A stretch of 64,000 nt of DNA. Source: Mytilinidion resinicola. Its lineage: Eukaryota; Ascomycota; Dothideomycetes; Mytilinidiales; Mytilinidiaceae. The stretch is from the NCBI RefSeq assembly GCF_010093595.1, contig NW_022985454.1, positions 285,118-349,117 on the forward strand, given 5' to 3'. Below the pieces are notes generated by a model. The model saw only the letters and a program-made list of their open reading frames with translations, was not told the origin of the DNA and ran no database searches. Position numbers and translations under genes: made by a program. Shown here piece after piece: positions 31,958 to 44,371 of the stretch (position 1 is the stretch's first letter; every line of letters starts with the position of its first letter).

Positions 31958-32413
31958 GAGTTTTCTGCATGGCAATCCATCGTCCGCGTAAGCTGTTCTA
32001 TTTAACATTGTTCGACACGCTCTAAAGGCCTCTAACACGTTCTAGATAATCAAGACACGATGTACCAAATGTGGCGTCGAAAACTAGGCTACCGCTTGGA
32101 CGGCCCTATAAGTCCCCGGTACTTAACAAAAAGTCAACATATAACGTAGAAGTCCACCACGCCGCGGTCCAGCAACAAAGTGACAGAGGGTACCCTATGC
32201 CAAGATAGCCTGCTCATAGACTCCTCTTGCGATATCGGAGATGCCAAAACGATCGTAAAGACAACCCCATATCCAGTCTGCCAGCATTGCGAAATTACAG
32301 CAAGGAACACCTCATCACCAGCCTGGCTCTGAAGTTGATGTTCACAAACAACAATACAATATGTCGCGCTCGCTATTTCCCTTCGTTATTCACGGGTCGT
32401 ACTTTTTGATTGG

Positions 32414-32420
32414 TATAAAA
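32414..32420 (+). promoter_or_regulatory. TATA box
   Basis: TATAAAA about 195 bp upstream of the small Cys-rich gene start, followed by a pyrimidine-rich leader. Confidence 0.5.
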
Positions 32421-32614
32421 GGAGTCCTACTGCTAGATTCTTCCCTCCGTACCAAAATATTCTACCATATCCACCCACAATCTCGATCATTAAACCTTCT
32501 ATTAGCCCCTCCCTCCGCCCCTCCCTCCTGTATCTCACAAGTACCAGAACTTTCCCCAACATCAAGGCCTTCGTGTTAGCAAACACACCAACATTTCCAA
32601 GCATACACCCCACA

Positions 32615-32767
32615 ATGCCACCAATGGATGTTTGGAGATGCTGCAGCTGCAACACCCTCTGGCAAGGCAAGTTCTGGGTTGTCCACAGAGACCTCGCGTG
32701 CAGAGACTGCGGCCATTATCAGTGTCCGAGTTGTCGAGTGTGGGAGAGGGGCATCCGGCGATACTAG
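32615..32767 (+). CDS. 50-residue Cys-rich zinc-ribbon-like protein
   Basis: ATG at 32615 in CACAATGCC context gives 50 residues. Cysteines are arranged WRCCSC near the start, then CRDCGHYQCPSC, i.e. two CxxC knuckles plus an extra Cys, with one His between them, which would fit one zinc ribbon. It resembles short single-ribbon proteins scattered in ascomycete genomes. Preceded by a TATAAAA box. It has no signal peptide, so is not an obvious secreted effector. No neighbour suggests a role. Expression would decide whether it is real. Confidence 0.5.
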   Translation: MPPMDVWRCCSCNTLWQGKFWVVHRDLACRDCGHYQCPSCRVWERGIRRY

Positions 32768-33229
32768 GGTGATTTCTAATAAAAGCGGAAAGTTGCACGA
32801 AGGAGTCCTCCTGAAGGACCTGGTGGCATTAAAATTAGGCTCATCTGCAATATAGAAGCTACCTTCTGGGTATAACTGCAAATGTTGTGCCCCTTTTAGA
32901 CGGCCAATGGTTCCTTTTTTGCTTGCTAGACAGCATGTGCTAGTTAGCACCAGCTTCCTCAGCCCCTCGGCCAAGCCGCGTCAAACAAAACTGCCAAAGC
33001 TTGTGTGCGAAATCGCATGGACTAGTTAGCTCCCGTTTTTCGTGCTCCTCCGCTATGCCAAAATCACCCCGTAATTCCATGGCCTGCCTAATTCAGAGGG
33101 CCGCATCGTTCACCCTCACCCGCCTCAGCCCCTCCCCCCCCAACAGCGCCTCATAAACCTAACCCTCCAGATTACCACTCACTCCCACCCACGAACTCGT
33201 CAAAAACCCAGAAAAAAGTAGCACCCGCA
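32768..33229. other. intergenic
   Basis: No gene seen. Confidence 0.45.
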
Positions 33230-33510
33230 CACCCGCAATCCCCTCCCCCCGCGCGGGGAGCCCTCTCCAGCGCACGCACGAAATAGTCCCGCGCCAACCC
33301 GCCCCTTAGCGAAACCGCCGTGTTCGCGACGAACGCGGGCAGTCTGCGGTGCGCGAGGTAGAGCGCAGGCAGGAAGGCGGGAGGGCGCGTCGATGTGCTC
33401 GTGCACTGCGATAGTAGCGGGGGGAGGTAGTGGCGAAGACGTGGGTGTAGATTTCGTCGCGGAGCTCGCGCGGGAAGTCGAAGAAGGTGAGGCGGGGGCT
33501 GTGGGTGGGG
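33230..33510 (-). pseudogene. F-box-like protein fragment
   Basis: On the minus strand, about 33420-33500 reads LTFFDFPRELRDEIYTHVF, the opening of the fungal F-box-like family (LPxELRDxIY). After a frame change near 33385, another frame reads LPALYLAHRRLPAFVANTAV and DYFVRALERAPR (about 33255-33375), matching the usual following helices. Very GC-rich, no intact frame, no start codon. F-box-like proteins are substrate adaptors for ubiquitin ligases; this copy is a remnant. Confidence 0.5.
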
Positions 33511-34790
33511 TGGTGGCCGAAGGGGGTTGGCGGAGGACGGTGGGCTAGGTTATGGTGGTTGTGGGCGGGTTTGAGGGGGGCGGGGAGAGGGATAGGGGGA
33601 GGAGCGGGGAGATTGCGGAGGGAGAGAGGTATGGTGGAGTAGTGATGGTAGGGAGAGGCGTCGGGGAGAAGAGGAGGGTGCGCTGGGGGTGGTGTAGATA
33701 CACTATGCCAGTAGATCGCGCACGCGGTGAATGATATGCTTTTAGATCACGTGGATCGCGACCAGTGCCTTTGGATGTTTAGGTCCTTATTGTGTTCGAT
33801 AGCTGCACGTCGCTTCTGCATGACGGTCATACTGTTAATACTTGGGGGTATCCGTCGATTCCTTCACCAAAGCATCAGCTCAAGGATGTGCGTAGTGACG
33901 TTGCGAAAGGTTTACAGTATGGTGTCCTTGTTTGCCATTACACGAGTCCACACCCCTCACACGCCCGATGCCCACACCCGCGACACGCTTTGTTCTCATG
34001 AAACCTCATTTGGCTCTCCACGCGCCGGCATTGGCAGCATTTACGGAAGACGCCCTCGACTGCTCGTCTTCGAGTAGCTGTTGCCGTGGAGGCAGTAGAT
34101 CGTGTCTGCGCGGTGTTTTGTTATATGGTTGGATCAAGTTGAAGTAGTTGTATGTAGAGCCGGAAGATCGGAGATCGAAGGGTATGTGGTTTGGAAGAGG
34201 ATGTTCGTGTATGGCTGATAATGCGTCCCTAGAGTGTGGAGTCCTACGCTACTCTTTCTTTGATGTGATGATCTGAAAACCTTAAGTTGAGGATGTGGAA
34301 ATGAAAGGTTTTTGTAGTTGAGAAGTGTCAAGCTTTCCAAACGCGACCGACGTTGATGTTGATCGATATATTAGTGTCTCAGGAACAACGGGTGAAGAAC
34401 AAGCCACGAATGCCACCCAGCAGCCACCTCACACTCTCAATCTCCTAGGCCTACACGTTCCTCACCAAGCGAACGGTCACGGGGATAGGTTATTGGACAA
34501 ATTCTGATTCGGCATCCTACCGCCACTAAAGAGAAGCAACCCAGTAAACATGCCAACAAAAACTCCTCCCAACAAAGATCGATGGTTAATCAATCAGCGG
34601 CATGAAAGTCCTTCCAATGAAAATGACAAAGAGTAAGAGACCGCTGTATTTGGCGATCTGCCTACGGTTCGCAATGTGAAGCGGGATATTCGAATACCAG
34701 CGCCTTTCGGTCCATTGAAAATCCATCGCGGGGATCTCGCCATACTGCACCCTCAGAAGTCAGGTACATTTCGATCCAATCAGTGGTCAC
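33511..34790. other. intergenic
   Basis: No supported gene. A strong base skew at 33550-33690 (G-rich on the plus strand) is unexplained. Confidence 0.45.
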
Positions 34791-36385
34791 CTAAGCGCCC
34801 TCGCGGCTCTTGCGGTAGCTAGCCTGAAATACAATCCAGTCAGCATCAAATCGAGAGAAAACAATGATGGCGTGTGAAAGCAATAGAGGGTGTGATTGAT
34901 CAAGTTCGGCTTGTGAATATGAACAGCATTTGGTGCTCCTTATTGCATACAGGGTAAGAGCAGTGGAATGAGATACGGGCAGGTGTCCGAGATCGGACAA
35001 TAGATGGACAGCCTCCTGAAGCGCGAGTACACATAACATGCAATAATAACATGCAATAACAACAACGCAGGGGAAGACTAGAAATCGGACGTCTCATGTC
35101 GACGCACCTCCTGCTCGACCTGCAGCTGGTCGACGACCGGGGCCAGTTCCGAGAGAATCTCGTAGGCCTTCTTGTGGTATTCGAGCTGAGCGGCGATCAA
35201 GTCCGCGAGGTTGCGGAGGGGTTCGGGGGTGTCGAGAACCTATAGCTCAAGTCAGAAATCTGCTAAAACAATATATAGATATCCCACGGAGAAAGAACCA
35301 CGGTGGCTCTCGGAGTGAGGTTAAGGCTGAGACAGGCCACTGCATAATGCCAAGGTGTCTACTCACATTCTTCATCACGCCCACAGCTTCTTCGGTCTGG
35401 CCCACAAACTCGTCCTCTGCCTGCTCAATTTGAGCCCTGGCCTCCTCGCTGATCTCATGGTCCTCCAAGCCATTTTTAGGCTGCTGTCCGGGCAATGAGA
35501 AAGCGGGGCCGCTCTTCGCCTTGGCCTTGGTCGCATCGAGACTCAATCGCGAGTTCTCAACAGCCTTGCGTGCCCGCTGAGCAAACATCAAGTTCGTGTT
35601 CAGCGTTGTGCTCCATCCAGCCAAGAACCTGCTCTGAATCTGAGCATCCTGGGCTAAGCGCGCCTCGCCGACCTTCTCACTCGCAATGGCGAATTTCTCC
35701 AGAGCTGTAGACAAAGGGTCCTCGCCGGCACCGGAGTGATCGGCTGACAGAATATGCGATCCATTGAGGGAAGCCCGCGCAAGAGCGTGGCTAAAGGTCT
35801 TGGGCTGCGGCTTTGCGGAGGGAGGCGCGGTCAACGCGGCTTGGGCCTCTGCTGGGGAGGTCGCGGCGGAGAGCAGGGAGACTTTCTCGGAGACGGTGCG
35901 CCCAAGGTCGTTAAAGGATTCACGGAGGTTGTTGGGATAGTCGTATGCTTCGTTGGTGTATTGGGATCTGGGGTCATGGTGTCAGCGGGGAACCGAGAGG
36001 CAGACTGAGTAGCACGAACGTTACTTGGAGCAGCGTAGTGTGGACCTTCTTAAGAGCATCGACTCGCTTCTCAAGCTCGATGTAGTCCGGCGGGAGCTGA
36101 GTCTGTGTTTGCGGAATCAATGAATGAGCTAGCCGTAAACACCACCCCGATCGGAGCTCCTGAATACGAGGTGGTGGACGATTAGGCTATCGCACCTTGT
36201 CTTCAGCCTGTCCAAGCTGTTCTTTGACATACTGCTGGGTTCGGGCCGCGAAGGGAGTGAAAGAAGCACTGCGAAGCAATTCCTGTCAGCATTTCGAGGC
36301 TTAGAGGCAGCCAGTTCGAGGGTCCAACTAGGGCCTGAGGGGATGCGTACGAGAAGTTCTTCCCGAAAGCCTGCACCTTGTCCAT
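34791..36385 (-). CDS. BAR-domain protein, Gvp36 type
   Basis: Six exons on the minus strand: 36351-36385, 36196-36268, 36020-36102, 35367-35967, 35108-35239, 34791-34823; 318 residues. N-terminus (SFTPFAARTQQYVKEQLGQ, then TQLPPDYIELEKRVDALKKV) and the long helical remainder (NEAYDYPNN, RFLAGWSTTLNTNL, RKAVENSRLSLDATK, EFVGQTEEAVGVMKN, LAELIAAQLEYHKKAYEIL) fit the Gvp36 family (BAR_2, PF10455). BAR dimers bind and shape curved membranes at Golgi, vacuole and endocytic sites. Length is close to yeast Gvp36. The last intron (34824-35107, 284 nt) is long and the last exon encodes only ASYRKSREGA. Donor of exon 3 is GTTCGT, chosen because it restores phase. Confidence 0.88.
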
Positions 36386-37893
36386 CTTGGCGATTGTTTA
36401 CGGTGTAGGAAAGTAAGTGTCGAGGTGGGTGTTGGCGATGGGATGGTGGTGGTCTGTTGGGTGTTGGTGGGAGCTTTCCGTTCCAAGGTTCAAACATGTG
36501 CTCCTGCAGGTCGAACTCGCCAAGCCATTTAACCTCATCGCTGTCTCACCTCCAGCTGCAACCATCCCTCGAAGCTGACTTCCTCTGCAGGGTACTAAGT
36601 CGCCGACTTGGATGTACCGAGATGACGGGGCGGCACCCAGAATGACAGCTGTCCTTTTCACCATGCTCGGCAGGATTTACCAAAGAGAACTTGTGGCTGC
36701 CTGCTGATATGTATCATAATGGCACTTCAAGTCCTCTAACCTACGGACTTGCAGATGATTAACAAGCGAACTGTATTTTACTGCCTCGATACACTAAAGC
36801 TTCATTAATATCTCTTTAGGCTATCTCAACGATCCCAGAACGACCCTTCTCTGCTTCTTGCTTTTCTATTAGTACGTTACATACGCCTCTGGAGTGAATC
36901 GTAGCATAGAATTCATCTATACGATGGCTCAACTGCGTATCCGTTGTAGAGCCTTTCTACGTGCTCATTCTCGACTACCTCGCGGTATCGTCTTTGAAAC
37001 AGGGTAAATCCCGATACGACAAGCATCGGTTTGCGAAGGCGATTAAAGATTTAAATGCAGTCGAGCGTGTTCGTCCTCCACGTCTCACGATGTCATCTCC
37101 GACACATCGTAGACTAAATGCTCCAACATGGCTCTGAGGTGATGAATGGCCATGCTAGCTATGGTGATGCAAAGACTACGTTCGTGACTCTGGTATGGAC
37201 GACAGCGTTGTTTAGTTCGGAGGAGCGTTAGTCGCCTCAACCCGAAGAAGAGCGACTGCACTGCTTGCTTTTTGGCAGTATTCTAACTTCTTCATACGTA
37301 GAGAACACGAGAATGTAGAACTGAACTTTGGCCGGGTTGATCAGATAATCAGTTAAGATCGAGCCTCTGATTGGCCATCCCTTGATGCAGCCAGGAAACC
37401 CCAAGCCCTTTATTGCCTGCGAGTAACCCCGTTCGCTCCTCCGCAACACCTACATACCTGACTGATACGATTTTCCGCGTGATGCTGAGCTGCTCCACAA
37501 CTCACGAAGCGTGACCAAACGCGTACCCGCTTCGTTCTTATCTACTTTCTTCCCGACTTCGCGTGATAGCCACGATAATGGCGACATGACACGAATCTGA
37601 AACACCATAACCGCACGCGACGCCTGCAACCTTCACATCGCGGCTCAAGTCGCTTTTCAACATCAGCCCTTTTGATCAATATAACCAGTCTGCTTTGGAC
37701 GTTTCCTCTGATGAGCGTGTAATGGTGTCGTGCGTTCCTAGCGTTTCATGGCTGCAATAAGCGCATTTCTTCCCAACTCTTACCATCTTCAATAGACATA
37801 GATATCAAGGGTATGGAGTACTTACAACCACCTCCACTATACTTCGAGATAGTTTCCTAATGCTTCCAATCGTAGGCTATATTTATTTTCAAC
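36386..37893. other. intergenic, divergent promoters
   Basis: Separates the BAR gene from the MFS gene. No gene seen. Confidence 0.5.
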
Positions 37894-40057
37894 ATGTCGC
37901 ACCGTGTATCAAAACGGCATGAGTATCAAGCGTTAGAAGACGACGATCTGGACAGTGGTTCAACTTCCAGGCTTTCAACAAGTAGCAACTCACCGATTCT
38001 TCCTAAGCCAGATGTGGATGAGTTCGAAGAGGATGATACATTGCAAGGCGACGGGGATGGCAACACATTCGACACCGATGGCCTAGAGACGTTTTATGAG
38101 CCCGTCGAGGGATACGAAGGCGCTCATAGGTATGACCCTAAGTATCGCTGGAGCAAAGTGGATGAGCAGATCGTAGTAAGGAAGGTAAGGGATCTTCTTT
38201 TTGTCTATAATACGTTTCCGATTTTATCAGTGGACGTTCGATTTTCAACCTCCTGGAAGTACCGGCATGAGGCGCCTGTGACGAAACGGGCGAGCATCAA
38301 ATACTCTCGATTTTTAACGGTTTATTTTGAGCCTGCGATATTTCCATACTGCCTCTGAGGCCCAAGTCGTGATCTGGACCATTTCCGACGTCGCCAGGAA
38401 AGTGGAGTTCGCGTCGTTCATCGTTCTGATTTCCTCCTATCTTCCTTCTCTCTCTGCCGCGATCTCCCTCAAATCTCACTGACATGCCCCACAGATCGAC
38501 AAATGGATCTGTACTTGGGTGTGCCTTATGTTTTTCGCCCTCCAACTTGACCGCGGCAACATCCAACAAGCTCTCTCCGACAACATGCTGCCCGACCTCG
38601 GGCTTAATACAAACGACTACAACTACGGCCAAGCGATTTTCTACACCTCTTTTCTCCTTGCTGAGCTGCCCTCACAGTTAATCTCCAAATGGATCGGCCC
38701 TGATCGCTGGATACCGATTCAAATGGTCGTCTGGAGCCTCATCGCAAGCATGCAAGCCTTCCTCCAGGGCCGCAAATCCTTCTACCTATGCCGCGCCCTC
38801 ATTGGGCTTATAGAAGGCGGCTTCATCCCGGATAACATCTTGTACCTCTCTTACTTCTACACCGGTGCCGAACTGCCGACGCGGCTCTCCTACTTCTGGG
38901 TGTCATCGCAGTTGACGAACATCACCTCCGCCTTCTTCGCATATGGCCTCCTCCACCTCCGCGGCGTGCACGACATAGCCGGCTGGCGCTGGCTCTTCGG
39001 CCTGGAAGGCCTCCTCACCGGTGCCATAGGCGTGCTCTCCTTCTTCTACCTACCCCCCAGCCCAACACAGACCGCCAGTCGCTTCCGCGGGAAAAGCTGG
39101 TTCAGCGCGCACGAAGAGAAGATCATGGTGAACCGCATCCTCCGCGACGACCCCAGCAAGGGCGGGATGCACAACCGCCAAGCCCTCACGCTTAGCATGG
39201 TCAAGGACTGCTTGACCGACTGGCACATGCTCCCCATCTACCTGCTCGCTGTGTCATTTCAGATCCCTACGAATCCGCTGACGGCGTATCTGACGCTGCA
39301 ACTGCGCGAGATTGGGTTCTCTACGTTTGAGACGAACTTGCTGACGATTCCGGCATATTTGCTGTTCATCGCGCAACTGCTGTTCTGGACGCAGGTAGCA
39401 GAGCGGTGGAACCAGCGCTTCTTGGTTGGGCTGGTGAGCCAGATCTGGGCGCTGCCGCTGCTTGTGATCTTGGAGTGGCTACCAGGGGATGCGAACCAGT
39501 GGGTCAAGTATACGCTGACGGTGCTGTTGGTGGGCCATCCATATGTGCATGCGATTCTGGTGGCGATTGTGAGTCGGAACGCCGGGACGGTGCGGACGCG
39601 GACGGTGGCGAGTGCGTTGTATAACATGTTTGTGCAGGCGAGCGCGATTATTGGGCAGAATGTACGATCGGGAGCTTCCCTTGACAGGCGATTGCTAAAT
39701 GAGTGCAGATCTATCGCGACGAGGATCGACCACTCTATCGGAAGGGGAATAAGGTCTTGATCGTGGTTTGCATTTGCAATTTTGCGTTCTTCATTGGGGC
39801 GAGGGTCTTCTATATTAGCGTTAACAGGTATGGTTTGCTGTTAAACCGACTTCATCTAGCGCATCGCTGACGACGAGATAGACGACGCGCAAAGATATGG
39901 GGTGCGATGACGTTGGACGAGAAGAGGGAGTACCTAACTACTACTAAAGACCGCGGGAATAAGCGGTATGTGATCTTTCTCCTCGTCTTCATGCGTTGAG
40001 TAGAGGATTTGAGCTAACGAAACACGCTCCAGGCTCAACTTTCGATTTGCGTACTAG
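37894..40057 (+). CDS. MFS transporter, allantoate permease (Dal5) type
   Basis: Five exons: 37894-38184, 38495-39661, 39709-39827, 39882-39965, 40033-40057; 561 residues. After an acidic N-terminal tail of about 95 residues, exon 2 begins IDKWICTWVCLMFFALQLDRGN and continues through about 12 membrane helices, with the family patches DRGNIQQALSD, RALIGLIEGGFIPD, GWRWLFGLEGLLT and WHMLPIYLLAVSF. This is the anion:cation symporter (Dal5/Tna1/Thi73) branch of MFS, which takes up organic anions such as allantoate, nicotinate or pantothenate. Substrate cannot be assigned. The first intron is 310 nt, long for this locus. A MITE starts 24 bp after the stop codon and so may lie in the 3' UTR. Confidence 0.92.
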
Positions 40058-40080
40058 AGAGGTAGATCTTTCAAGAAAAA

Positions 40081-40309
40081 TAGAGTACTAGGACGTCGGT
40101 TTGGACACTTCTAGTAGCTGCTTGGGGTACCCCGATAGGCTTTAACAATCTAAATACGACATGAAGATTGACGCATTAAAAATCAGGCTACCTTTTGACC
40201 GATTGAAGACCTGCTAGCTGGGGCACCTCTTACAGTAGTGTCAAGCGGGCAAGGGTGGAGCCCGAGCAGTGAGACATCTGTATAGGCAAATCCATGACCT
40301 AATATTGTA
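40081..40309 (-). mobile_element. TA-flanked MITE, copy 4 (229 bp)
   Basis: Best full-length copy. Outer ends TA-GAGTACTAGGACG and AATATTG-TA; inner GGGGTACCCC palindrome and AGCTAGC. Placed in what should be the 3' UTR of the MFS gene. Confidence 0.8.
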
Positions 40310-41806
40310 TGTGCGTTATATCTGAGCCAGCGGCGTGGGTTGCTCGTATGCATGAGCGACATTCACCTTGGTCCCCCAAGATCCAAGTTGAAAGCTGATT
40401 GCCGTCTATCATCATGTGGTGAAATTTTCGTACCGTTGGCAACTTCATTTTCAGCCTGTGGTCTCCAATATGGAGCATAACGAATGTCTATCGTGCAACT
40501 CTCAGCCAATTTCAACGCGTCAAACGGAACGGGGCAAATGCTGCTGTTATTGGCTTGCTGGCGTATATTAGCTAGCTACCTAGGTAGCTCACCCTCCTCC
40601 ATTCAATCTCGTCATCATCGGCTTCCATTCCGTCCGGCGAGATTCGGGATTGGTGACGCCTGACTACTGCCACGGCACCGTGATTGGTGCGTGGCGATCA
40701 TTTTGGTTTCTGAATGCCTGGGGCGATATGGCTTGTTAAGGAGAGGAGTGAAGATTGGACGGTAGCTGTAGAGAATAAAGTAGAGAAGAGTGTATCACGT
40801 GAGAGTCACGTGTCAGTCAGCATCTGGCACTAGTCCTACCATTTCTAACGGCGTCAGGGGCGTTTAAGGCCCCCAGCACGCCAACATCCCCGCTTTTCCT
40901 ACCATGAAGAACCTCGCGCTCCATTTCAATCAAAGGGCCTCAGTCCGGACAGAATAATGCCATGTTTGAAAGCAATATTCTACACGAGAGGCTAGAATGA
41001 CACTGTTGTTGTTGTTGTACGAGGACGGTAAAGAATTCTAAGAACAACACAGATGGAAGAAGTAGGGCTGAACTCCGTATCTGCATAGACGTCATGAGGT
41101 AGTTTAGCCTTGCGCCTATCTGCATGCAGACTGCAGTAAGCGTCGAAGCGGCTTAGTATTGTAGGATGCTTTCGCTATTGGTTCCTGGGGAGATTTTGCC
41201 TCCCCAACCCTCAACACCAAGATCTCTCACCCATCACATCGGCAAAGTCTTGCCACAGAGGCATACACATGGTGCCACCAACAAGCCTTCTCCAGTCCAG
41301 AACATGGGAGCCAGCAACTCGAAGCACGTTTCCACATCATCGCGGCAGGGCTGAGGCTCATGGCAGGGTGGCTCAGCCGCCTACTTTTAGGTTGGCGGCG
41401 AAGGCTGCACCGGCTATGCCTATCACCACTCCTTAGGTCTCTAGAGCTGCACATCGCCATAAGCTAGTATCTTCTCGAAATCGTGCATGCATTTACCACC
41501 AATCCGATTGGGAGGACGCTGGTAATTTCCGTGCTTACGCTTCCTGCCGCTTCTAATACGCCCAATTGATCGACAGGCTGTGTGGTTCCAATAACAGCGA
41601 TCAGTGCACTAAAGTGCAACCATGAGAACTTTAAGGCCGCTTATTCCAAGGCAGCGTTGTGTGACAGCGGAGACCGGGGCCAAAACACACCTACTGCTTG
41701 GTCACCCTTGATTCTTCTTCCTTTCTCTTCCTTCTCCTCTGTTCCTCCAGTGCTCTAGACTATTAAGATCATCAGAAACATCAAACGTGGAGGTTCTACT
41801 GGCACA
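40310..41806. other. intergenic
   Basis: No gene seen. Two CACGTG boxes 14 bp apart at about 40797-40822. Confidence 0.5.
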
Positions 41807-43288
41807 ATGCACTTCGATCGTGTATTGGGTCTGAGCGTGGTAGCCTTAGCTGCCCTCTCAACATGCGCGACAGCAGGTAAGCAGCCGTCTCGTATTCAGA
41901 ATTTATGTCATGATTAATCTTTATAGAAACTATTCGATCCATAGACCTACAGGCCCGCGATACACCTTGTCCGAGTAGCTATGAAAGCCACAATGGACTC
42001 AATTTCACCACGTACTGCAACCGTGAGTGACGCGTTATCACCACTCCCAGGCTAGTATACTAAGACGAGATATTCAGAAAACAACCCTTGGAACGATGCC
42101 CAGGGCCCCTTCGAGACGGACACGATGGAAGAATGCATGGAACACTGCTCGCGGTACTGGGGCGACAGAGAGGGCTGCTTCGGCATAGTATGGAACGAGT
42201 CAAATATGTGCTGGCTGCGCAACTCCTCCACCTCCACACAAGGCATATACCCCGAAACGGGCACGCATGCAGCGCTCGTCCCTCGCGACGAGGTCAAAGG
42301 CGTCAGCACCGACTGTCCATTCGACAACCTTTCGATTCAGACTGTCCGAAACGTAGAACAGTTTACGATCCACTGCGACCAAGTCATAGGCGGCTACGAC
42401 TTATGTTTCGATGAATACTTCTCTTGTCTCCCGAGCCCTTACAGCGGCTTCTGGCACGCCGACTCTCTCCAAGAATGCATGGAAATCTGCGCCGATTCCC
42501 ACCCGCTCTGTCAAGGCGTCTCCTGGAATCCCTCTCAGACCATCGGCTTCGCGAACTGCTGGCCAAAAACGGGCTGGCAGAACACACTTGGCGCGGCCAC
42601 CGCCAACATGCAAATTGGCGTCCTCCACTCTGCTGCCCTCACGAGCATAACACCCACGGTCAACACGACATGTCCGTCCGGGAAGGCTTATGATTCAAAG
42701 GGGAAGACGTTCGATATCAACTGCGCACAGCTGAATACAGGGACTAATATCACCTCCATTCACCGTGCGAACATCACTTCTTGCATTGACGCATGTGCGA
42801 ACAGCGACAAAGACTGCGTCGGCGTAGTCTTCGATAGCACAATGGCGGCCGGATTCCAGAACTGCTACCTCCAGAACACGACGAGCGTCATCTCCAACAA
42901 CGCGAACACCACCTTCGCACTGCTCTCAGGCACTCCGATCCCGACCTCAAGCCCTACCAACACCACCTCGCCTAGTTCTAGCTCCAAATCTAGTTCGAAA
43001 GCCTGGATCGCTGGGCCTGTAATCGGCGGCGTCGTCGCCATCGGTCTAATTGCAGGCGGCATCTTCTGGTGGCGACGACGACGAAGCGCGCCTGTGAGCG
43101 GGACTACCGCCACTGGGTACAAAGACGCGTCGGGATATGGGTACTCGTATACGCCAGGCCCTCCAGGCGAGCTGCACGCAGATTCGACGGCGGAAATGGG
43201 GGCGGCGGGTGTTGGACCGGTGAAATATGCGCATGAGCCGCAGAGAGCTTCGGTGGCGCCGCAAGAGCCACAGGAGCTGCCAAGTTGA
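41807..43288 (+). CDS. secreted/membrane apple (PAN)-like repeat protein
   Basis: Three exons: 41807-41876, 41927-42022, 42078-43288; 458 residues. A signal peptide (about 1-23, HFDRVLGLSVVALAALSTCATA) is encoded by exon 1. Three Cys-rich modules follow, each with a C...C...[EI]C-x-[DE]xC pattern and a late C: roughly 35-105, 125-215 and 215-295, e.g. MEECMEHCSRYWG and LQECMEICADSH. They resemble PAN/apple modules, which bind proteins or sugars. A Ser/Thr linker precedes one transmembrane helix (about 364-387, GPVIGGVVAIGLIAGGIFWW) and an RRRR stop-transfer with a 70-residue Tyr/Gly/Pro tail. So it is a single-pass surface protein. Function unknown; a wall sensor or adhesion role is inference. 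Confidence 0.85.
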
Positions 43289-44371
43289 GGAGAGCGGATT
43301 GCGGTGGATGGACTTCAAGATAGAATAGAGTAAAAGGAAAGGTATATATGGATTCTCCTTTGGTCATATTCAGCGGGTTTAGTGGATATCTGATGAACTT
43401 ATGGAGGACCTCCTCAAGTTCAGGGATCTTGTCAATAATGTAGAATTACGAGTACTGATTTTATGATTGAAAGCTCATTTAGACCACTCTCTAGGGGAGG
43501 TTCCCCCAACTGAAAGTGTCTAATTTTCAGGGGTAAGGAGTTCTTCGACTTTACTTTCTTCGACTCCCCGTTGCCCACCACGAAGCGTCCTACTATCACA
43601 CTGCACGTGGATGCTCATACACGCTATTTACATACCCATGTTTGGGTTGCAATACAGCGTGTAGGCGCATCCGGTGAACTAGCGCAAAGATGAAGCTACA
43701 GGTGTAATAGGTAGGGTTAGAACGGAGGAAGCCCTTTTCTGGACAGATTCTTACCAAAGCTGAGCTATAACTGTTAAAAGCAAGGTACCGAGAGGCGTTA
43801 CTTTCCGGATCATCCCACATCTGCGGCTGACTTTCGTGGCTTGCTTCTCGCGCCAGTTCACCGGATGCGCCTACACGAGCTTAGGTCAGCGAAACCCACC
43901 TGAAAGCACAGCAGTCTATAGCCACCACTATTCAGTCTAAGTATATAAAACGTACGTAGACGAAAAGAGCTGCTTTTGAAGATTATTATTGTCTACTTTT
44001 AAAGTATCGTTCTTTCAGAGCGTTGGGATGTAATTGCGTTCTGAAAAGGATAAAGCAGTTTTGGTGTACGGCCTTTTTTGTCCACCGCGTGACGCTGTAC
44101 AAGCCTCACACGAGGCTATACCATGGTCTGATTTTATCCCTGCAAGAATACGCTATACGCCCACATGCCCTCATCTTCAAACATAGACTTTTTGCCCCCC
44201 AAGGCTTCAAGAATGACAAATTCTATAGGTTTTAAACATAGCCCAGATTGCCCACTTAGTCGATGAAGCTCCGCCTGCTTGAAGACTCGACTACACTATG
44301 TCTTCTTCGTACTCCGGTACTCTGAACCCTTAATATACAGTGCGACTTTTACTTTATTGAATCCTATAAAC
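43289..44371. other. intergenic
   Basis: No gene seen. Confidence 0.5.
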
